From: Biostraticola tofi
GTDB taxonomy: Bacteria; Pseudomonadota; Gammaproteobacteria; Enterobacterales; Enterobacteriaceae
Assembly: GCF_004343195.1 (NCBI RefSeq)
Contig: NZ_SMCR01000002.1
Coordinates: forward strand, 424,390 to 488,389
Direction of reading: 5' to 3'
DNA: 64,000 nt
A program made the position numbers and the translations under genes. Below the pieces are notes generated by a model. That model saw nothing but the letters and a program-made list of their open reading frames with translations. It had not been told where the DNA came from and searched no databases. Position 1 is the first letter of the stretch. The number at the start of each line of letters is the position of its first letter. Positions 27,203-37,121 of this stretch are shown here, one piece after another.

Positions 27203-28639
27203 TTATTTGGTGATTACCGGTTTTTCCCACATTCCGGGAGAAAGCTGTGCGGCGATACCGGGAAAATTAGCCCGGTAAAAGGTCGGCAGCTTGCCGACGC
27301 CGCGCTGGCTGTTATAGTCGCGAGCCAGCATCAATACCGTGTGCGACAGCAGCAATAATGCAATCAGGTTGGTCAGGCTCATCAACCCCATCGTCAGGTT
27401 GGCCAGTTGCCACAGCACCGGGATCTCCTCAAGGCAGCCGTACATGATCATCGCAAGCGTGGTCAAACGAAGCATCGGCACCAGCCGCCGGGGATGAAGT
27501 CTGAAAAAATGCAGGCAGCTTTCGGCGCAGACATAATTGCCGATTATCGAGGCAAATGAAAATACAAAAACCGCCAGGGTAACGAACAGCACGCTCCAGT
27601 GGCCGCTGACTGATAATAGGGACTGCTGGATAAGCCTGAAGCCTTGCATATCGGCACCGGCCCGGTCCAGGCTGCCGGAGGTCAGAATAATAGCGGCAGT
27701 CGCGCCGCAGATAACCAGCGTATCGATAAATACCGACAGCATCTGGATATAGCCGTGCGATGCAGGGTGGGGAGGCCATGCCCTGGCGGCGGCGCTGATA
27801 TTGGATATCGAACCCATGCCGGCACCATTGGAAAACAAACCGCGCTGAATGCCCTGAAAAACCGCCTGGGCAACGGCAAAGCCGGCGATTCCGGAGGCGG
27901 CCGGCTCAAAGCCGAAAGCGCTGGTCAACACCAGAACCGCGACGTCAGGCAGCCGTTCTGCATGAGCGGCCATCACCCAAAGGGCCAGCAGCACATACAG
28001 CATCGCCATTGCCGGTACCAGCCATTGGCATAACCGCGAGATAAAACGCATGCCGGAAATAAACAGCAGCGCACTCAGGGCCAGCAATGCCAGGCCCGTG
28101 ACCGGCCGACTGATACCCATCAGAGATTCCATTGACTGAGCAATGGCGTTGGCCTGCAGCGAGCTGAAGACACCGCCGTAGCCGCACAGCATAAACAGGG
28201 TGAATATCACCCCCATCCAGCGTAGCCCCAGGCCATGGGCCATATACCAGGCAGGCCCGCCACGGTAGTTGCCATCGGCATCGCGTACCTTGTACAACTG
28301 GGCCAGGGTGCTTTCCGCAAATGCCGTAGCCATGCCGGCCATGGCCGCCAGCCACATCCATACAATCGCGCCCGGGCCGCCCAGCGTCAGTGCCAGGGCG
28401 ACACCCATCAGGTTGCCGCAGCCGATGCGTGCAGCCAGAGAAATGCATAATGCCTGGAAGGGCGATATACCTGACCGGTCTTCCGCTGCCGCGCCGTGGA
28501 GAATGGTAAACAGATGGGTAAAATGTCTGAACTGGATAAACCCGGAACGGGCAGTGAACCAGATACCGGTGCCGAGCAACAGATAAACCAGCACTGAATC
28601 CCACATCAGGTTATTTATAAAATCCAGCAGGTCAGCCAT
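27203..28639 (-). CDS. yaaJ: AGCS-family sodium:amino acid symporter YaaJ (AlsT-like)
   Basis: This 478-aa integral membrane protein (E. coli YaaJ 476 aa) belongs to the alanine/glycine:cation symporters, with about ten hydrophobic helices. Signature regions include SLAARIGCGNLMGVALALTLGGPGA and the GGPAWYMA loop. The usual FSNEAGMGS motif reads FSNGAGMGS here (codon AAT GGT GCC on the minus strand), replacing a strongly conserved Glu by Gly; substrate or coupling may be altered. It is divergent from talB and upstream of yaaA. Confidence 0.92.
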   Translation of the reverse strand: MADLLDFINNLMWDSVLVYLLLGTGIWFTARSGFIQFRHFTHLFTILHGAAAEDRSGISPFQALCISLAARIGCGNLMGVALALTLGGPGAIVWMWLAAMAGMATAFAESTLAQLYKVRDADGNYRGGPAWYMAHGLGLRWMGVIFTLFMLCGYGGVFSSLQANAIAQSMESLMGISRPVTGLALLALSALLFISGMRFISRLCQWLVPAMAMLYVLLALWVMAAHAERLPDVAVLVLTSAFGFEPAASGIAGFAVAQAVFQGIQRGLFSNGAGMGSISNISAAARAWPPHPASHGYIQMLSVFIDTLVICGATAAIILTSGSLDRAGADMQGFRLIQQSLLSVSGHWSVLFVTLAVFVFSFASIIGNYVCAESCLHFFRLHPRRLVPMLRLTTLAMIMYGCLEEIPVLWQLANLTMGLMSLTNLIALLLLSHTVLMLARDYNSQRGVGKLPTFYRANFPGIAAQLSPGMWEKPVITK

Positions 28640-28761
28640 GGTTCCCTCGTCCCTGTCATTGCATCCGGCTCCGTTTGTTATGCCTATTGTAGCTGCGATG
28701 GCTCCGAATTAGGCGAAGAGATTATCTATGGCATTAACAGTCAGGAACAGTTGCCGTTCCC

Positions 28762-28789
28762 TTGCAGCGGCGATACCCCGTGGTATTAT
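28762..28789 (+). promoter_or_regulatory. Candidate talB promoter
   Basis: TTGCAG (28762-28767) and TATTAT (28784-28789) are separated by 16 bp and lie about 60 nt before talB. Consensus-based prediction. Confidence 0.5.
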
Positions 28790-28801
28790 CGAAACAGGCG
28801 C

Positions 28802-28822
28802 TGTAATGCCGTCGGCATTACA
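28802..28822 (+). promoter_or_regulatory. Hairpin in the talB leader
   Basis: TGTAATGCC (28802-28810) pairs perfectly with GGCATTACA (28814-28822) across a 3-nt loop. It is 27 nt before the talB start and downstream of the candidate promoter, so it would be part of the mRNA leader. Confidence 0.5.
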
Positions 28823-28849
28823 CATCATTAACAATGAGAAAATGCCCAT

Positions 28850-29803
28850 ATGAGTAATCAACTGAGTACCCTGCGTAACATGACCACTGTGGTTGCCGAC
28901 ACCGGTGATATCACAGCCATTAAACTCTACCAGCCCCAGGACGCCACGACCAATCCCTCGCTTATTCTCAATGCCGCTCAATTGCCTGAGTACCGCCAGT
29001 ATATTGAAGATGCGGTCAGCTGGGCCCGTTCCCAAAGCAGCGACAAGGACGAGCAGATAAAATATGCCGCCGATAAGCTGGCGGTCACCATCGGTCTGGA
29101 GATCCTCAAACTGGTGCCGGGCCGGGTATCTACTGAAGTCGATGCGCGTCTCTCCTACGATACCGAAGCCAGCGTCGCCAAGGCCAAGAGCCTTATCAAA
29201 CTGTATAACGATGCCGGCATCAGCAATGACCGGATCCTTATCAAGCTGGCGTCCACCTGGCAAGGCATCCGCGCTGCCGAGCAACTGGAAAAAGCCGGTA
29301 TCAACTGTAATCTGACGCTGCTGTTTTCTTTCGCCCAGGCTCGCGCCTGCGCCGAAGCAGGCGCCTATCTGATATCTCCTTTTGTCGGCCGTATCCTGGA
29401 TTGGCATAAAGCCAACGGCAAACAGCAGGAATTTGCGCCTCAGGAAGATCCGGGCGTGATTTCAGTGACCGAAATCTATCACTATTACAAACAGCATGGC
29501 TATGAAACCGTGGTCATGGGCGCCAGTTTCCGCAACAGCGGTGAAATCCTGGCGCTGGCCGGCTGCGATCGCCTGACCATCGCCCCTGCGCTGCTTAAAG
29601 AACTGGCCGAAACCCAGGGCAATGTTGAACGTAAACTATCTTTTACAGGCCAGGTGAAGTCCCGTCCGGAAACAATGACCGAAGCGGAATTTTACTGGCA
29701 GCATAATCTGGATCCTATGGCGGTCGATAAACTGGCCGACGGCATTCGAAAATTCGCCGTAGACCAGGAAAAGCTGGAAGCGATGATAAGCGAACTGCTG
29801 TAA
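28850..29803 (+). CDS. talB: Transaldolase B
   Basis: TalB transfers a dihydroxyacetone unit in the non-oxidative pentose phosphate pathway. It has 317 aa, as in E. coli, with the N-terminal [10 protein letters not shown] motif and the Schiff-base lysine in [13 protein letters not shown] (about residue 132). Conserved [28 protein letters not shown] and VMGASFRN follow. It is located between yaaJ and mog as in E. coli. Confidence 0.98.
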   Translation: MSNQLSTLRNMTTVVADTGDITAIKLYQPQDATTNPSLILNAAQLPEYRQYIEDAVSWARSQSSDKDEQIKYAADKLAVTIGLEILKLVPGRVSTEVDARLSYDTEASVAKAKSLIKLYNDAGISNDRILIKLASTWQGIRAAEQLEKAGINCNLTLLFSFAQARACAEAGAYLISPFVGRILDWHKANGKQQEFAPQEDPGVISVTEIYHYYKQHGYETVVMGASFRNSGEILALAGCDRLTIAPALLKELAETQGNVERKLSFTGQVKSRPETMTEAEFYWQHNLDPMAVDKLADGIRKFAVDQEKLEAMISELL

Positions 29804-29859
29804 AACGCGTGACAGAGGTGGCCGGTCATCGGGCCGGCTGCTCTTGCCCTTGGCTTGCC

Positions 29860-29899
29860 CAGGGCGGTTAATAAGCTATTAACGCTTGATGCCGCCCTG
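29860..29899. terminator. Nested palindrome between talB and mog
   Basis: An inner perfect stem GTTAATA/TATTAAC (29867-29873 with 29877-29883, loop AGC) lies inside an outer CAGGGCGG/CCGCCCTG pairing (29860-29867 with 29892-29899) followed by TTTCTG. The outer stem could terminate talB; the inner one resembles an operator. Confidence 0.5.
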
Positions 29900-29919
29900 T
29901 TTCTGACGAGTAATTAAAT

Positions 29920-30498
29920 ATGAATACCTGCCGCATAGGCCTGGTGTCGGTATCGGATCGCGCCACGCAAGGGGTTTATCCTGACCAAGGGATCCCAGCG
30001 CTTGAAGACTGGCTCAGCAGCGCTTTAGCCACGCCTTACGTAGTTGAAAGCCGCCTGGTGCCGGATGAGCAGCCGCTGATTGAGCAGGTGCTTTGTGAAC
30101 TGGTAGATCAGTTGGACTGCCATTTGATATTGACTACCGGCGGCACCGGACCGGCACGGCGGGATGTCACCCCGGATGCGACCCTCGCCATCGCGGACCG
30201 TGAAATGCCGGGCTTTGGGGAGCAGATGCGACAGATTAGCCTGCACTTCGTGCCCACCGCCATCCTGTCGCGTCAGACGGCCGTCATTCGCAAACAGGCG
30301 CTTATTATCAACTTGCCCGGCCAGCCGAAATCGATCAAGGAAACACTGGAGGGAGTGAAGGACAGCAGCGGCGCGGTGGTGGCAGCTGGGCTTTTTGCCA
30401 GCGTCCCTTATTGCATTCAATTGCTTGAGGGACCTTACATTGAAACTCACCCCGAGGTGATAAGCGCCTTCAGGCCGAAAAGCGCCCGCCGCCAGTAA
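29920..30498 (+). CDS. mog: Molybdopterin adenylyltransferase
   Basis: Mog adenylates molybdopterin before metal insertion by MoeA. It has 192 aa (E. coli 195). Family motifs RIGLVSVSDRA, LTTGGTGPARRDVTPDA, REMPGFGEQMRQ and LPGQPKSIKETLEGV are conserved, and the protein ends AFRPKSARRQ, slightly shorter than E. coli. The ribosome binding site is weak. Confidence 0.97.
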   Translation: MNTCRIGLVSVSDRATQGVYPDQGIPALEDWLSSALATPYVVESRLVPDEQPLIEQVLCELVDQLDCHLILTTGGTGPARRDVTPDATLAIADREMPGFGEQMRQISLHFVPTAILSRQTAVIRKQALIINLPGQPKSIKETLEGVKDSSGAVVAAGLFASVPYCIQLLEGPYIETHPEVISAFRPKSARRQ

Positions 30499-30601
30499 AA
30501 TATCCTTTCCTTCCGTGCAAATATATTTCCGTCTCAGTAAGGAAAAATTTACAAGCTATGATATATTTTTTCCCTCTTCATCTGGCTAAGCGCGAACCAC
30601 T

Positions 30602-31921
30602 ATGAAAGGCGAAAAACATCGCCGGTTAAACCGGCAGGATTACAAAACGCTTTCGCTTGCGGCATTGGGCGGTGCACTGGAATTCTACGATTTTATCATT
30701 TTTGTTTTTTTTGCCGGCGTGATGGGCAAATTATTTTTCCCGGCGGATATGCCTGAATGGCTTCGCCAGATGCAGACTTTCGGCATTTTTGCCGCCGGCT
30801 ATCTGGCCAGGCCGCTGGGCGGCATCATCCTGGCACATTTTGGCGACAAGGTTGGACGCAAGAAGATGTTCAGCCTGTCTATCCTGCTGATGGCGGTGCC
30901 GACCCTTGCCATGGGGCTACTGCCGACCTACGCCAGCATTGGCATTACGGCCCCGGTGCTGCTGTTGCTGCTGCGCATACTGCAGGGCGCGGCCATCGGC
31001 GGCGAAGTGCCGGGCGCATGGGTATTTGTTTCAGAACACGTGCCCGCCAGACGAATCGGTTTCGCTTGCGGCACGCTGACCGCCGGACTGACGGTCGGCA
31101 TCCTTCTCGGGTCGTTTATCGCTACGCTGCTTAACACCTTTCTCAGTCAGCAGGCCATTGCCGATGGCGGCTGGCGTATTCCGTTCCTGCTGGGCGGCAT
31201 ATTTGGCCTCGGAGCAATGTACCTGCGGCGCTGGCTCAGTGAAACACCGATCTTTATCGAGATGCAGGCCCGTAAAACCCTGGCGCAGGAACTGCCGCTC
31301 AAGTCAGTGGTCGTCAATCATAAAATGGCGGTCATGGTTTCCATGTTGCTCACCTGGCTGCTGTCGGCCGGGATTGTGGTGGTGATCCTGATGGCCCCGC
31401 TATGGCTGCAGCAGCAGGCTGGGGTAACGCCGGCGGTGTCGCTGCAGGCCAACAGCCTGGCGACCATTGCCCTGGCGGTAGGCTGCATTATCACTGGCCT
31501 GCTGATTGATCGCTTTGGCGCAGGGAAAACCTTCATCGTCGGCTGTGGGCTGCTGGCGCTCTTCAGCTGGCTGTTCTACCACTGCGATACATCCAATACC
31601 GCACAGTTATTCCTGGCCTACGGCTTGGCGGGATTCAGTGTTGGTGTGGTTGGCGGCGTGCCATACGTCATGGTCCATGCATTCCCGGCGGCGGTACGCT
31701 TCAGCGGTATCTCGTTTTCCTACAATGTGGCTTATGCCATTTTTGGTGGCCTGACGCCGGTAATGGTCACCATGATCATGAAGGTCACGCCAATGGCGCC
31801 GGCCTGGTATGTGCTTGGGCTGGCGCTGATGGGCATGGTGCTTGGCCTGTGCCTGCCTTCATCGCTGCGCCAACGTGCTGCTCTAGAGGCCCAGGTCAAA
31901 GCGGGTGAGCTTCCAGGCTGA
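30602..31921 (+). CDS. MFS transporter of the metabolite:H+ symporter type
   Basis: This 439-aa protein has about 12 transmembrane helices. The start region AALGGALEFYDFIIFVFFAG (residues 20-39) and the loop GDKVGRKKMF between helices 2 and 3 are typical of MHS-family transporters (ProP/ShiA/KgtP group). RILQGAAIGGEVPGAWVFVSE in helices 4-5 supports this. The substrate is not predictable; dicarboxylates, shikimate-like acids or osmolytes are typical. It occupies the site between mog and dnaK where E. coli has satP (yaaH). It has its own strong terminator, so it is probably monocistronic. Confidence 0.85.
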   Translation: MKGEKHRRLNRQDYKTLSLAALGGALEFYDFIIFVFFAGVMGKLFFPADMPEWLRQMQTFGIFAAGYLARPLGGIILAHFGDKVGRKKMFSLSILLMAVPTLAMGLLPTYASIGITAPVLLLLLRILQGAAIGGEVPGAWVFVSEHVPARRIGFACGTLTAGLTVGILLGSFIATLLNTFLSQQAIADGGWRIPFLLGGIFGLGAMYLRRWLSETPIFIEMQARKTLAQELPLKSVVVNHKMAVMVSMLLTWLLSAGIVVVILMAPLWLQQQAGVTPAVSLQANSLATIALAVGCIITGLLIDRFGAGKTFIVGCGLLALFSWLFYHCDTSNTAQLFLAYGLAGFSVGVVGGVPYVMVHAFPAAVRFSGISFSYNVAYAIFGGLTPVMVTMIMKVTPMAPAWYVLGLALMGMVLGLCLPSSLRQRAALEAQVKAGELPG

Positions 31922-31950
31922 AAACCCGCCAGCCGATAGACAGGCGGTTG

Positions 31951-31999
31951 ATTCCCGGTCTCGCCGGAATGCAGACCGCAGACCGGCGGGAATTTTTTT
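31951..31999 (+). terminator. Strong terminator after the MFS gene
   Basis: ATTCCC (31951-31956) pairs with GGGAAT (31988-31993) and inner GCCGG/CCGGC pairs extend the stem; seven T follow. It isolates the transporter gene from dnaK. Confidence 0.75.
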
Positions 32000-32149
32000 A
32001 ATAAAAAAAACAACCGCCCCAACCGATCATCCGCGTTCGGACCGCCGAATAAAAAGATTTAAAATCAATGAGCTACAAATTAATATCCATATTAATCAGG
32101 AAGTGGGGGATTTAACGGCATCAGTAATGTGGATTTTTTTTTACGCCGC

Positions 32150-32179
32150 CCCTTGATGCAGAGCTTGGCGACCCCATCT
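32150..32179 (+). promoter_or_regulatory. Sigma-32 heat-shock promoter P1 of dnaK
   Basis: CCCTTGATG (-35) and CCCCATCT (-10, 32172-32179) match the sigma-32 consensus and nearly match E. coli dnaK P1. The spacing of about 13-14 bp is typical for heat-shock promoters. Confidence 0.88.
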
Positions 32180-32228
32180 TATTTGCAACCAACGTTGTTT
32201 AACCTGCAGACAATCGAGCGCCGGGAGA

Positions 32229-32256
32229 CTTGAAAACAAGCTTACCGGACGCATAT
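32229..32256 (+). promoter_or_regulatory. Possible second heat-shock promoter of dnaK
   Basis: CTTGAAA (32229-32235) is followed after 13 bp by ACGCATAT (6 of 8 matches to CCCCATNT). E. coli dnaK has a second sigma-32 promoter in a comparable place, but the -10 here is weak. Confidence 0.4.
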
Positions 32257-32304
32257 CAGGTATACGACCACAACGAAAAATGACCTTTTAGTGGAGATGT
32301 TTAG

Positions 32305-34212
32305 ATGGGTAAAATCATTGGTATCGACTTGGGTACGACCAACTCTTGTATCGCAATCATTGAAGGCACCAAACCGCGCGTGCTTGAAAACAGTGAAGGT
32401 GATCGTACCACTCCTTCAATTATTGCTTACACGCAGGATGGCGAGATTCTGGTTGGCCAGCCGGCTAAACGTCAGTCCGTCACTAACCCGCAAAACACCC
32501 TGTTCGCCATCAAGCGTTTGATTGGCCGCCGTTTTCAGGATGAAGAAGTGCAGCGTGATGTCAGCATCATGCCCTATAAAATCGTCGGTGCCGACAATGG
32601 CGATGCCTGGCTGGATATCAAAGGCCAGAAAATGGCGCCGCCGCAGATTTCCGCTGAAATCCTGAAAAAGATGAAGAAGACCGCCGAAGATTACCTGGGC
32701 GAGCCGGTTACCGAAGCGGTTATTACCGTTCCGGCTTACTTCAACGACACGCAGCGCCAGGCGACTAAAGATGCCGGTCGTATCGCCGGTCTTGAAGTCA
32801 AGCGTATCATCAACGAACCGACAGCGGCTGCGCTGGCCTATGGCCTCGACAAAGAAGTCGGCAACCGCACTATCGCTGTCTATGACCTGGGCGGCGGTAC
32901 ATTCGATATCTCCATCATCGAAATCGATGATGTTGACGGCGAAAAAACCTTTGAAGTGCTGGCGACCAACGGTGACACGCATTTGGGTGGTGAAGACTTC
33001 GACAGTCGTCTGATCAACTACCTGGTTGATGAATTCAAGAAAGATCAGGGTATTGACCTGCGCAACGATCCGCTGGCCATGCAGCGCCTGAAAGAAGCTG
33101 CGGAAAAAGCCAAGATCGAACTGTCTTCGGCTCAGCAGACCGACGTGAACCTGCCGTATATCACCGCAGATGCCACCGGTCCCAAGCATATGAACCTGAA
33201 AGTGACCCGCGCCAAGCTTGAGTCGCTGGTAGAAGACCTGGTCAACCGCACCATGGAACCGCTTAAAGTCGCGCTGAAGGACGCTGGCCTTTCCGTATCC
33301 GACATCAAAGACGTTATTCTGGTCGGGGGGCAGACCCGCATGCCGCTGGTGCAGAAGAAGGTCACCGACTTCTTTGGCAAAGAGCCGCGTAAAGACGTCA
33401 ACCCCGATGAAGCAGTGGCTATCGGCGCTGCGGTACAGGGCGGCGTGCTGGCCGGTGATGTGAAAGATGTATTGCTGCTGGACGTGACCCCGCTGTCGCT
33501 GGGTATTGAAACCATGGGCGGCGTGATGACTGCGCTTATCAGCAAGAACACCACCATTCCGACCAAGCACAGCCAGGTGTTCTCCACTGCGGAAGATAAC
33601 CAGTCTGCCGTAACGATTCATGTGTTGCAGGGCGAACGTAAACGCGCCAACGATAATAAATCGTTAGGACAGTTCAACCTGGACGGTATTTCTCCCGCGA
33701 TGCGCGGTACGCCGCAAATCGAAGTCACTTTTGATATTGATGCCGACGGTATTCTGCACGTATCCGCCAAAGACAAAAACAGCGGGCGCGAGCAGAAAAT
33801 CACTATCAAGGCTTCTTCCGGTCTGAACGAGGAAGAAATCCAGAAGATGGTGCGCGAGGCAGAAGCCAATGCGGAATCTGACCGCAAGTTCGAAGAGCTG
33901 GTACAGACCCGCAACCAGGCGGATCACCTGCTGCACAGCACCCGCAAGCAGTTGGAAGAAGCTGGCGACACACTGCCGGCAGAAGACAAGACCGCTATCG
34001 ATGAAGCGCTGAAAGGTCTGGATACTGCGCTGAAAGGCGAAGACAAAGCTGAAATCGAAGCTAAGATGCAGGCGCTGATTCAGGTTTCCGGCAAGCTGAT
34101 GGAAGCTGCTCAGCAGCAGGCGGCCGGCGACGCAGGCGCCGCGGGTAACGAAGCCGGCAAAGATGACGATGTGGTTGATGCCGAGTTCGAAGAAGTTAAA
34201 GATAAAAAATAA
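32305..34212 (+). CDS. dnaK: Hsp70 chaperone DnaK
   Basis: DnaK is the ATP-dependent Hsp70 chaperone working with DnaJ and GrpE. It has 635 aa (E. coli 638). The nucleotide-binding domain (1-385) starts [14 protein letters not shown] and contains [12 protein letters not shown] and [11 protein letters not shown]; the substrate-binding domain follows the linker [13 protein letters not shown]. The C-terminus ends with the acidic EEVKDKK-type tail used by partner proteins, after an Ala/Gly-rich spacer that differs from E. coli. Heat-shock promoters lie upstream and dnaJ follows. Confidence 0.99.
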   Translation: MGKIIGIDLGTTNSCIAIIEGTKPRVLENSEGDRTTPSIIAYTQDGEILVGQPAKRQSVTNPQNTLFAIKRLIGRRFQDEEVQRDVSIMPYKIVGADNGDAWLDIKGQKMAPPQISAEILKKMKKTAEDYLGEPVTEAVITVPAYFNDTQRQATKDAGRIAGLEVKRIINEPTAAALAYGLDKEVGNRTIAVYDLGGGTFDISIIEIDDVDGEKTFEVLATNGDTHLGGEDFDSRLINYLVDEFKKDQGIDLRNDPLAMQRLKEAAEKAKIELSSAQQTDVNLPYITADATGPKHMNLKVTRAKLESLVEDLVNRTMEPLKVALKDAGLSVSDIKDVILVGGQTRMPLVQKKVTDFFGKEPRKDVNPDEAVAIGAAVQGGVLAGDVKDVLLLDVTPLSLGIETMGGVMTALISKNTTIPTKHSQVFSTAEDNQSAVTIHVLQGERKRANDNKSLGQFNLDGISPAMRGTPQIEVTFDIDADGILHVSAKDKNSGREQKITIKASSGLNEEEIQKMVREAEANAESDRKFEELVQTRNQADHLLHSTRKQLEEAGDTLPAEDKTAIDEALKGLDTALKGEDKAEIEAKMQALIQVSGKLMEAAQQQAAGDAGAAGNEAGKDDDVVDAEFEEVKDKK

Positions 34213-34263
34213 TCGCCCTTGATCGGGCACGGCGGCGGTCATGACTATCGCCGCTGGCTACTG

Positions 34264-34295
34264 GCACGGGCGCGGGGGAAACCCTTCGCCCGTGC
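34264..34295 (+). promoter_or_regulatory. Hairpin in the dnaK-dnaJ intergenic space
   Basis: GCACGGGCG (34264-34272) pairs perfectly with CGCCCGTGC (34287-34295); the 14-nt loop (CGGGGGAAACCCTT) can pair further. It lies 28 nt before the dnaJ start. There is no T-run, so it more likely lowers dnaJ expression relative to dnaK or stabilises the dnaK message. Confidence 0.55.
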
Positions 34296-34322
34296 AAGCA
34301 TGTTGAGGGGTAGGAAAAAACA

Positions 34323-35444
34323 ATGGCGAAAGCAGACTATTACGAGATTTTGGGCGTTTCCCGGGAAGCGGAAGAGCGCGAAATCAAAAAGGCCTATAAA
34401 CGCCTGGCGATGAAATTCCACCCGGATCGCAACCCAGGCAATGCAGAAGCCGAAGCCAAATTCAAAGAAATCAAAGAAGCTTATGAAATCCTGACCGACG
34501 CGCAAAAACGTGCGGCCTATGATCAATATGGCCATGCCGCCTTTGAACAGGGAGGCGGCGGCGGCGGTGCCGGCGGTGCGGATTTCAGCGATATCTTTGG
34601 CGACGTGTTCGGCGATATATTTGGCGGTAGCCGCCGTCAGCGCGCCAGCCGAGGTTCCGACCTGCGCTACAATATGGAACTCTCCCTGGAAGAAGCGGTT
34701 CGCGGGGTCACGCGGGAAATCCGTATTCCTACACTTGAAGAGTGTGATATCTGCCACGGCAGCGGTGCTCGTCCAGGCACATCAGCAGCCACCTGTCCTA
34801 CCTGCCATGGTGCCGGCCAGGTGCAAATGCGGCAGGGCTTCTTTGCCGTTCAGCAGGCCTGTCCGACTTGCCACGGTAAAGGCAAGATCATCAAGGATCC
34901 CTGCACCAAATGCCACGGCCATGGCCGGGTAGAGAAGTCCAAGACGCTGTCGGTCAAAATCCCTGCAGGGGTGGATACCGGCGATCGCATCCGTCTGGCG
35001 GGTGAAGGCGAAGCGGGCGAGCAGGGCGCGTCGGCAGGCGATCTGTATGTTCAAGTCCAGGTGCGCAAGCATCCGATCTTTGAGCGTGAAGAGAACAACC
35101 TCTATTGTGAAGTGCCGATTAACTTTGCCATGGCAGCCCTGGGCGGAGAAATCGAAGTGCCGACGCTTGATGGCAGGGTCAAGCTGAAAGTACCGGCTGA
35201 AACCCAGACCGGCAAGCTGTTCCGCATGCGCGGCAAAGGCGTCAAATCGGTCCGCGGCGGCAGCCAGGGCGATCTGCTTTGCCGGGTGGTGGTTGAAACG
35301 CCGGTCAAGCTTAATGAAAAGCAGAAACAGCTGCTGCGAGAACTGGAAGAAAGCTTTGGTGGACCGAGCGGTGATCAGAATAGCCCCCGATCGAAGAGCT
35401 TCCTCGATGGCGTGAAGAAATTCTTTGACGATTTGACACGCTGA
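34323..35444 (+). CDS. dnaJ: Hsp40 co-chaperone DnaJ
   Basis: DnaJ stimulates DnaK ATPase and delivers substrates. It has 373 aa (E. coli 376). The J domain (residues 1-70) contains the HPD motif in [10 protein letters not shown] Gly-rich linker (GGGGGGAGG, about residue 78) follows, then four CxxCxGxG zinc repeats ([32 protein letters not shown]) and the C-terminal substrate-binding domain. It lies 110 nt downstream of dnaK in the same direction. Confidence 0.99.
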   Translation: MAKADYYEILGVSREAEEREIKKAYKRLAMKFHPDRNPGNAEAEAKFKEIKEAYEILTDAQKRAAYDQYGHAAFEQGGGGGGAGGADFSDIFGDVFGDIFGGSRRQRASRGSDLRYNMELSLEEAVRGVTREIRIPTLEECDICHGSGARPGTSAATCPTCHGAGQVQMRQGFFAVQQACPTCHGKGKIIKDPCTKCHGHGRVEKSKTLSVKIPAGVDTGDRIRLAGEGEAGEQGASAGDLYVQVQVRKHPIFEREENNLYCEVPINFAMAALGGEIEVPTLDGRVKLKVPAETQTGKLFRMRGKGVKSVRGGSQGDLLCRVVVETPVKLNEKQKQLLRELEESFGGPSGDQNSPRSKSFLDGVKKFFDDLTR

Positions 35445-35475
35445 TTCCACTATGTAATTGCTGATTCGTCCGCAG

Positions 35476-35511
35476 ATCCCCGGTGTTATCCACCGGGGAT
35501 TTTTTATTTTT
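35476..35511 (+). terminator. Terminator after dnaJ
   Basis: A perfect 10-bp stem (35476-35485 with 35491-35500, loop TTATC) is directly followed by TTTTTTATTTTT. This is the clearest intrinsic terminator in the window and ends the dnaKJ transcript. Confidence 0.93.
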
Positions 35512-35627
35512 GTGGTGTGGTTTGTAAAGTTAATTAATACATTCCGTCCACCGCCCTTTTTTGTTTACCTGTCGATCGTCATCGCGCACAATGCAGGAAA
35601 TTTACAAAAACCAGGACGGTATTCCCG

Positions 35628-36827
35628 ATGTCATTTTTTCGTCGATTCCTCGATCATGAGGCGTCCAGCGGCGTATTACTGATCATGGCAGCGCTGGTGG
35701 CGCTGATTATGGCCAATACCCCCGCCGCGCCGCTTTACGCCGCGATTATCCATTTTCCACAGGATCCCGCGGCCTCGGCACCGTCTCATTTTTCTCTGCT
35801 GTATGTCATCAATGACGCCCTGATGGCCGTGTTCTTTCTGATGGTCGGTCTGGAAGTCAAATATGAACTGCTGAAAGGAGCATTGGCCAGCCGCACCAAA
35901 GCCGCATTTCCGGCTATCGCGGCATTGGGCGGCATGGTTGCACCTGCACTTATCTATATGCTGATTAATCACAGCGAACCGGCCAACCATGATGGCTGGG
36001 CGATTCCCGCTGCGACCGATATCGCCTTTGCGCTGGGCGTACTGGCGTTGCTGGGTAAGCGGGTGCCTACCAGCCTCAAGGTGTTTCTGCTGGCGCTGGC
36101 GATCATCGACGATCTGGGCGCTATTGTGATCATTGCGCTGTTCTATAGCCATGACCTCAACCTGATGGCGCTGGCCGGCGCGGCGGTGGCTATCGGCGTA
36201 CTGCTGGTGATGAACCGCAGCAATGTCCGTCCGGTAGGCCTCTATCTGCTGGTCGGGCTGGTGCTGTGGGTTTGTGTGCTGATGTCGGGCATACATGCCA
36301 CCCTGGCCGGCGTAGTGGTTGGGGCACTGATCCCGTTATCATTGCCAGGTACCGATCATTCTCCAGGACGTGCGCTTGAGCATCGACTGCAGCCCTGGGT
36401 CAGCTATGCGGTGCTGCCGCTGTTCGCCTTCGCCAATGCCGGCATATCGCTGCTCGGGGTGACGCCGTCCCATCTGGTCTCTGTGCTGCCGGTGGGCATT
36501 GCCGCCGGGCTGGTGCTGGGTAAACCGATTGGCATTCTTTTATTCACCTGGGGAGCAATCAAGCTCGGTTTAGCCGGTTTGCCTACCGGGGTTAATTTCC
36601 GCCAGATAGCGGCGGCGGCAGTGCTGTGCGGTATCGGCTTTACCATGTCGATCTTTATCGCTACCCTGGCGTTTGGTCGCGCCGATCCTGAAATGATCAT
36701 TCTTGCCAAAATGGGGATACTCGGTGGCTCGCTGATTGCCGCAGTGCTGGGATATGTGCTGCTGCGCCTGGCGCTGCCCCTGACTCAGGCGGTCCTCGGT
36801 AATCCAGGCGATCGGTCAAAAGGGTGA
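35628..36827 (+). CDS. nhaA: Na+/H+ antiporter NhaA
   Basis: NhaA exports Na+ or Li+ in exchange for protons and controls pH. It has 399 aa (E. coli 388) with about 12 helices. The helix-4 motif [17 protein letters not shown] with the conserved Asp and the helix-5 pair [12 protein letters not shown], the ion-binding Asp163/164 equivalents, are intact, as are [18 protein letters not shown] and [17 protein letters not shown]. The regulator gene nhaR, next to nhaA in E. coli, is missing and replaced by an accessory segment. Confidence 0.97.
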   Translation: MSFFRRFLDHEASSGVLLIMAALVALIMANTPAAPLYAAIIHFPQDPAASAPSHFSLLYVINDALMAVFFLMVGLEVKYELLKGALASRTKAAFPAIAALGGMVAPALIYMLINHSEPANHDGWAIPAATDIAFALGVLALLGKRVPTSLKVFLLALAIIDDLGAIVIIALFYSHDLNLMALAGAAVAIGVLLVMNRSNVRPVGLYLLVGLVLWVCVLMSGIHATLAGVVVGALIPLSLPGTDHSPGRALEHRLQPWVSYAVLPLFAFANAGISLLGVTPSHLVSVLPVGIAAGLVLGKPIGILLFTWGAIKLGLAGLPTGVNFRQIAAAAVLCGIGFTMSIFIATLAFGRADPEMIILAKMGILGGSLIAAVLGYVLLRLALPLTQAVLGNPGDRSKG

Positions 36828-36840
36828 GAGGCAGTTTGCG

Positions 36841-36862
36841 GACACAAAAAAGTTTTGGTGTC
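36841..36862 (+). terminator. Weak hairpin after nhaA
   Basis: GACACAAAA and TTTTGGTGTC form a 9-bp stem with one bulged G, 14 nt after the nhaA stop. The T-run is inside the stem, so terminator activity is uncertain. Confidence 0.35.
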
Positions 36863-36920
36863 ATGCGTTTTATGAAAACAGCCTTATGGCCGGAAGTCTA
36901 TATGGGGCACGGGTTTAGCT

Positions 36921-37121
36921 CTATTTCGGGCCGCAGCTCTCCAGAACGAAGAACGCGCAACCTTGGGCCGCGCGTTCGAGGGATGACCACCAGCGAAAAT
37001 CGGCATCATCAGCTAGCTTCGGCGGCGATCTCTTCTCCTCTTGAGCCTGCTGCAAGGCGGTGAACACACGTGGCCTGTGTTCCAGAAACAGTTTTCCCGC
37101 GCGCGTCATTCGCTTGCAGCG
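36921..37121 (-). pseudogene. Fragment of a LysR-family regulator gene
   Basis: On the minus strand a frame reads RCKRMTRAGKLFLEHRPRV and continues FTALQQAQEE. This closely resembles the segment just after the helix-turn-helix of LysR regulators (LTxAGxxFLExAxRVxxxLxxA). Only about 30 residues look LysR-like; the first helix-turn-helix part and the whole effector domain are missing and the rest of the frame (36921-37034) is unrecognisable. The fragment overlaps the 3' end of the MFS gene by a few bases in another frame, so it marks a recombination joint. Whether it derives from nhaR cannot be decided. Confidence 0.4.

Larger units (their letters stand above)
32000..32304. other. dnaK upstream region
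   Basis: This 305-bp AT-rich stretch contains no gene. It carries a clear sigma-32 promoter (32150-32179) and a weaker second candidate (32229-32256), both listed separately. Confidence 0.6.

Noticed and set aside
32416-33621. 401-codon open frame antisense to dnaK
   Set aside because: It mirrors the codon bias of dnaK, has no ribosome binding site or family motif, and the sense gene is certain.
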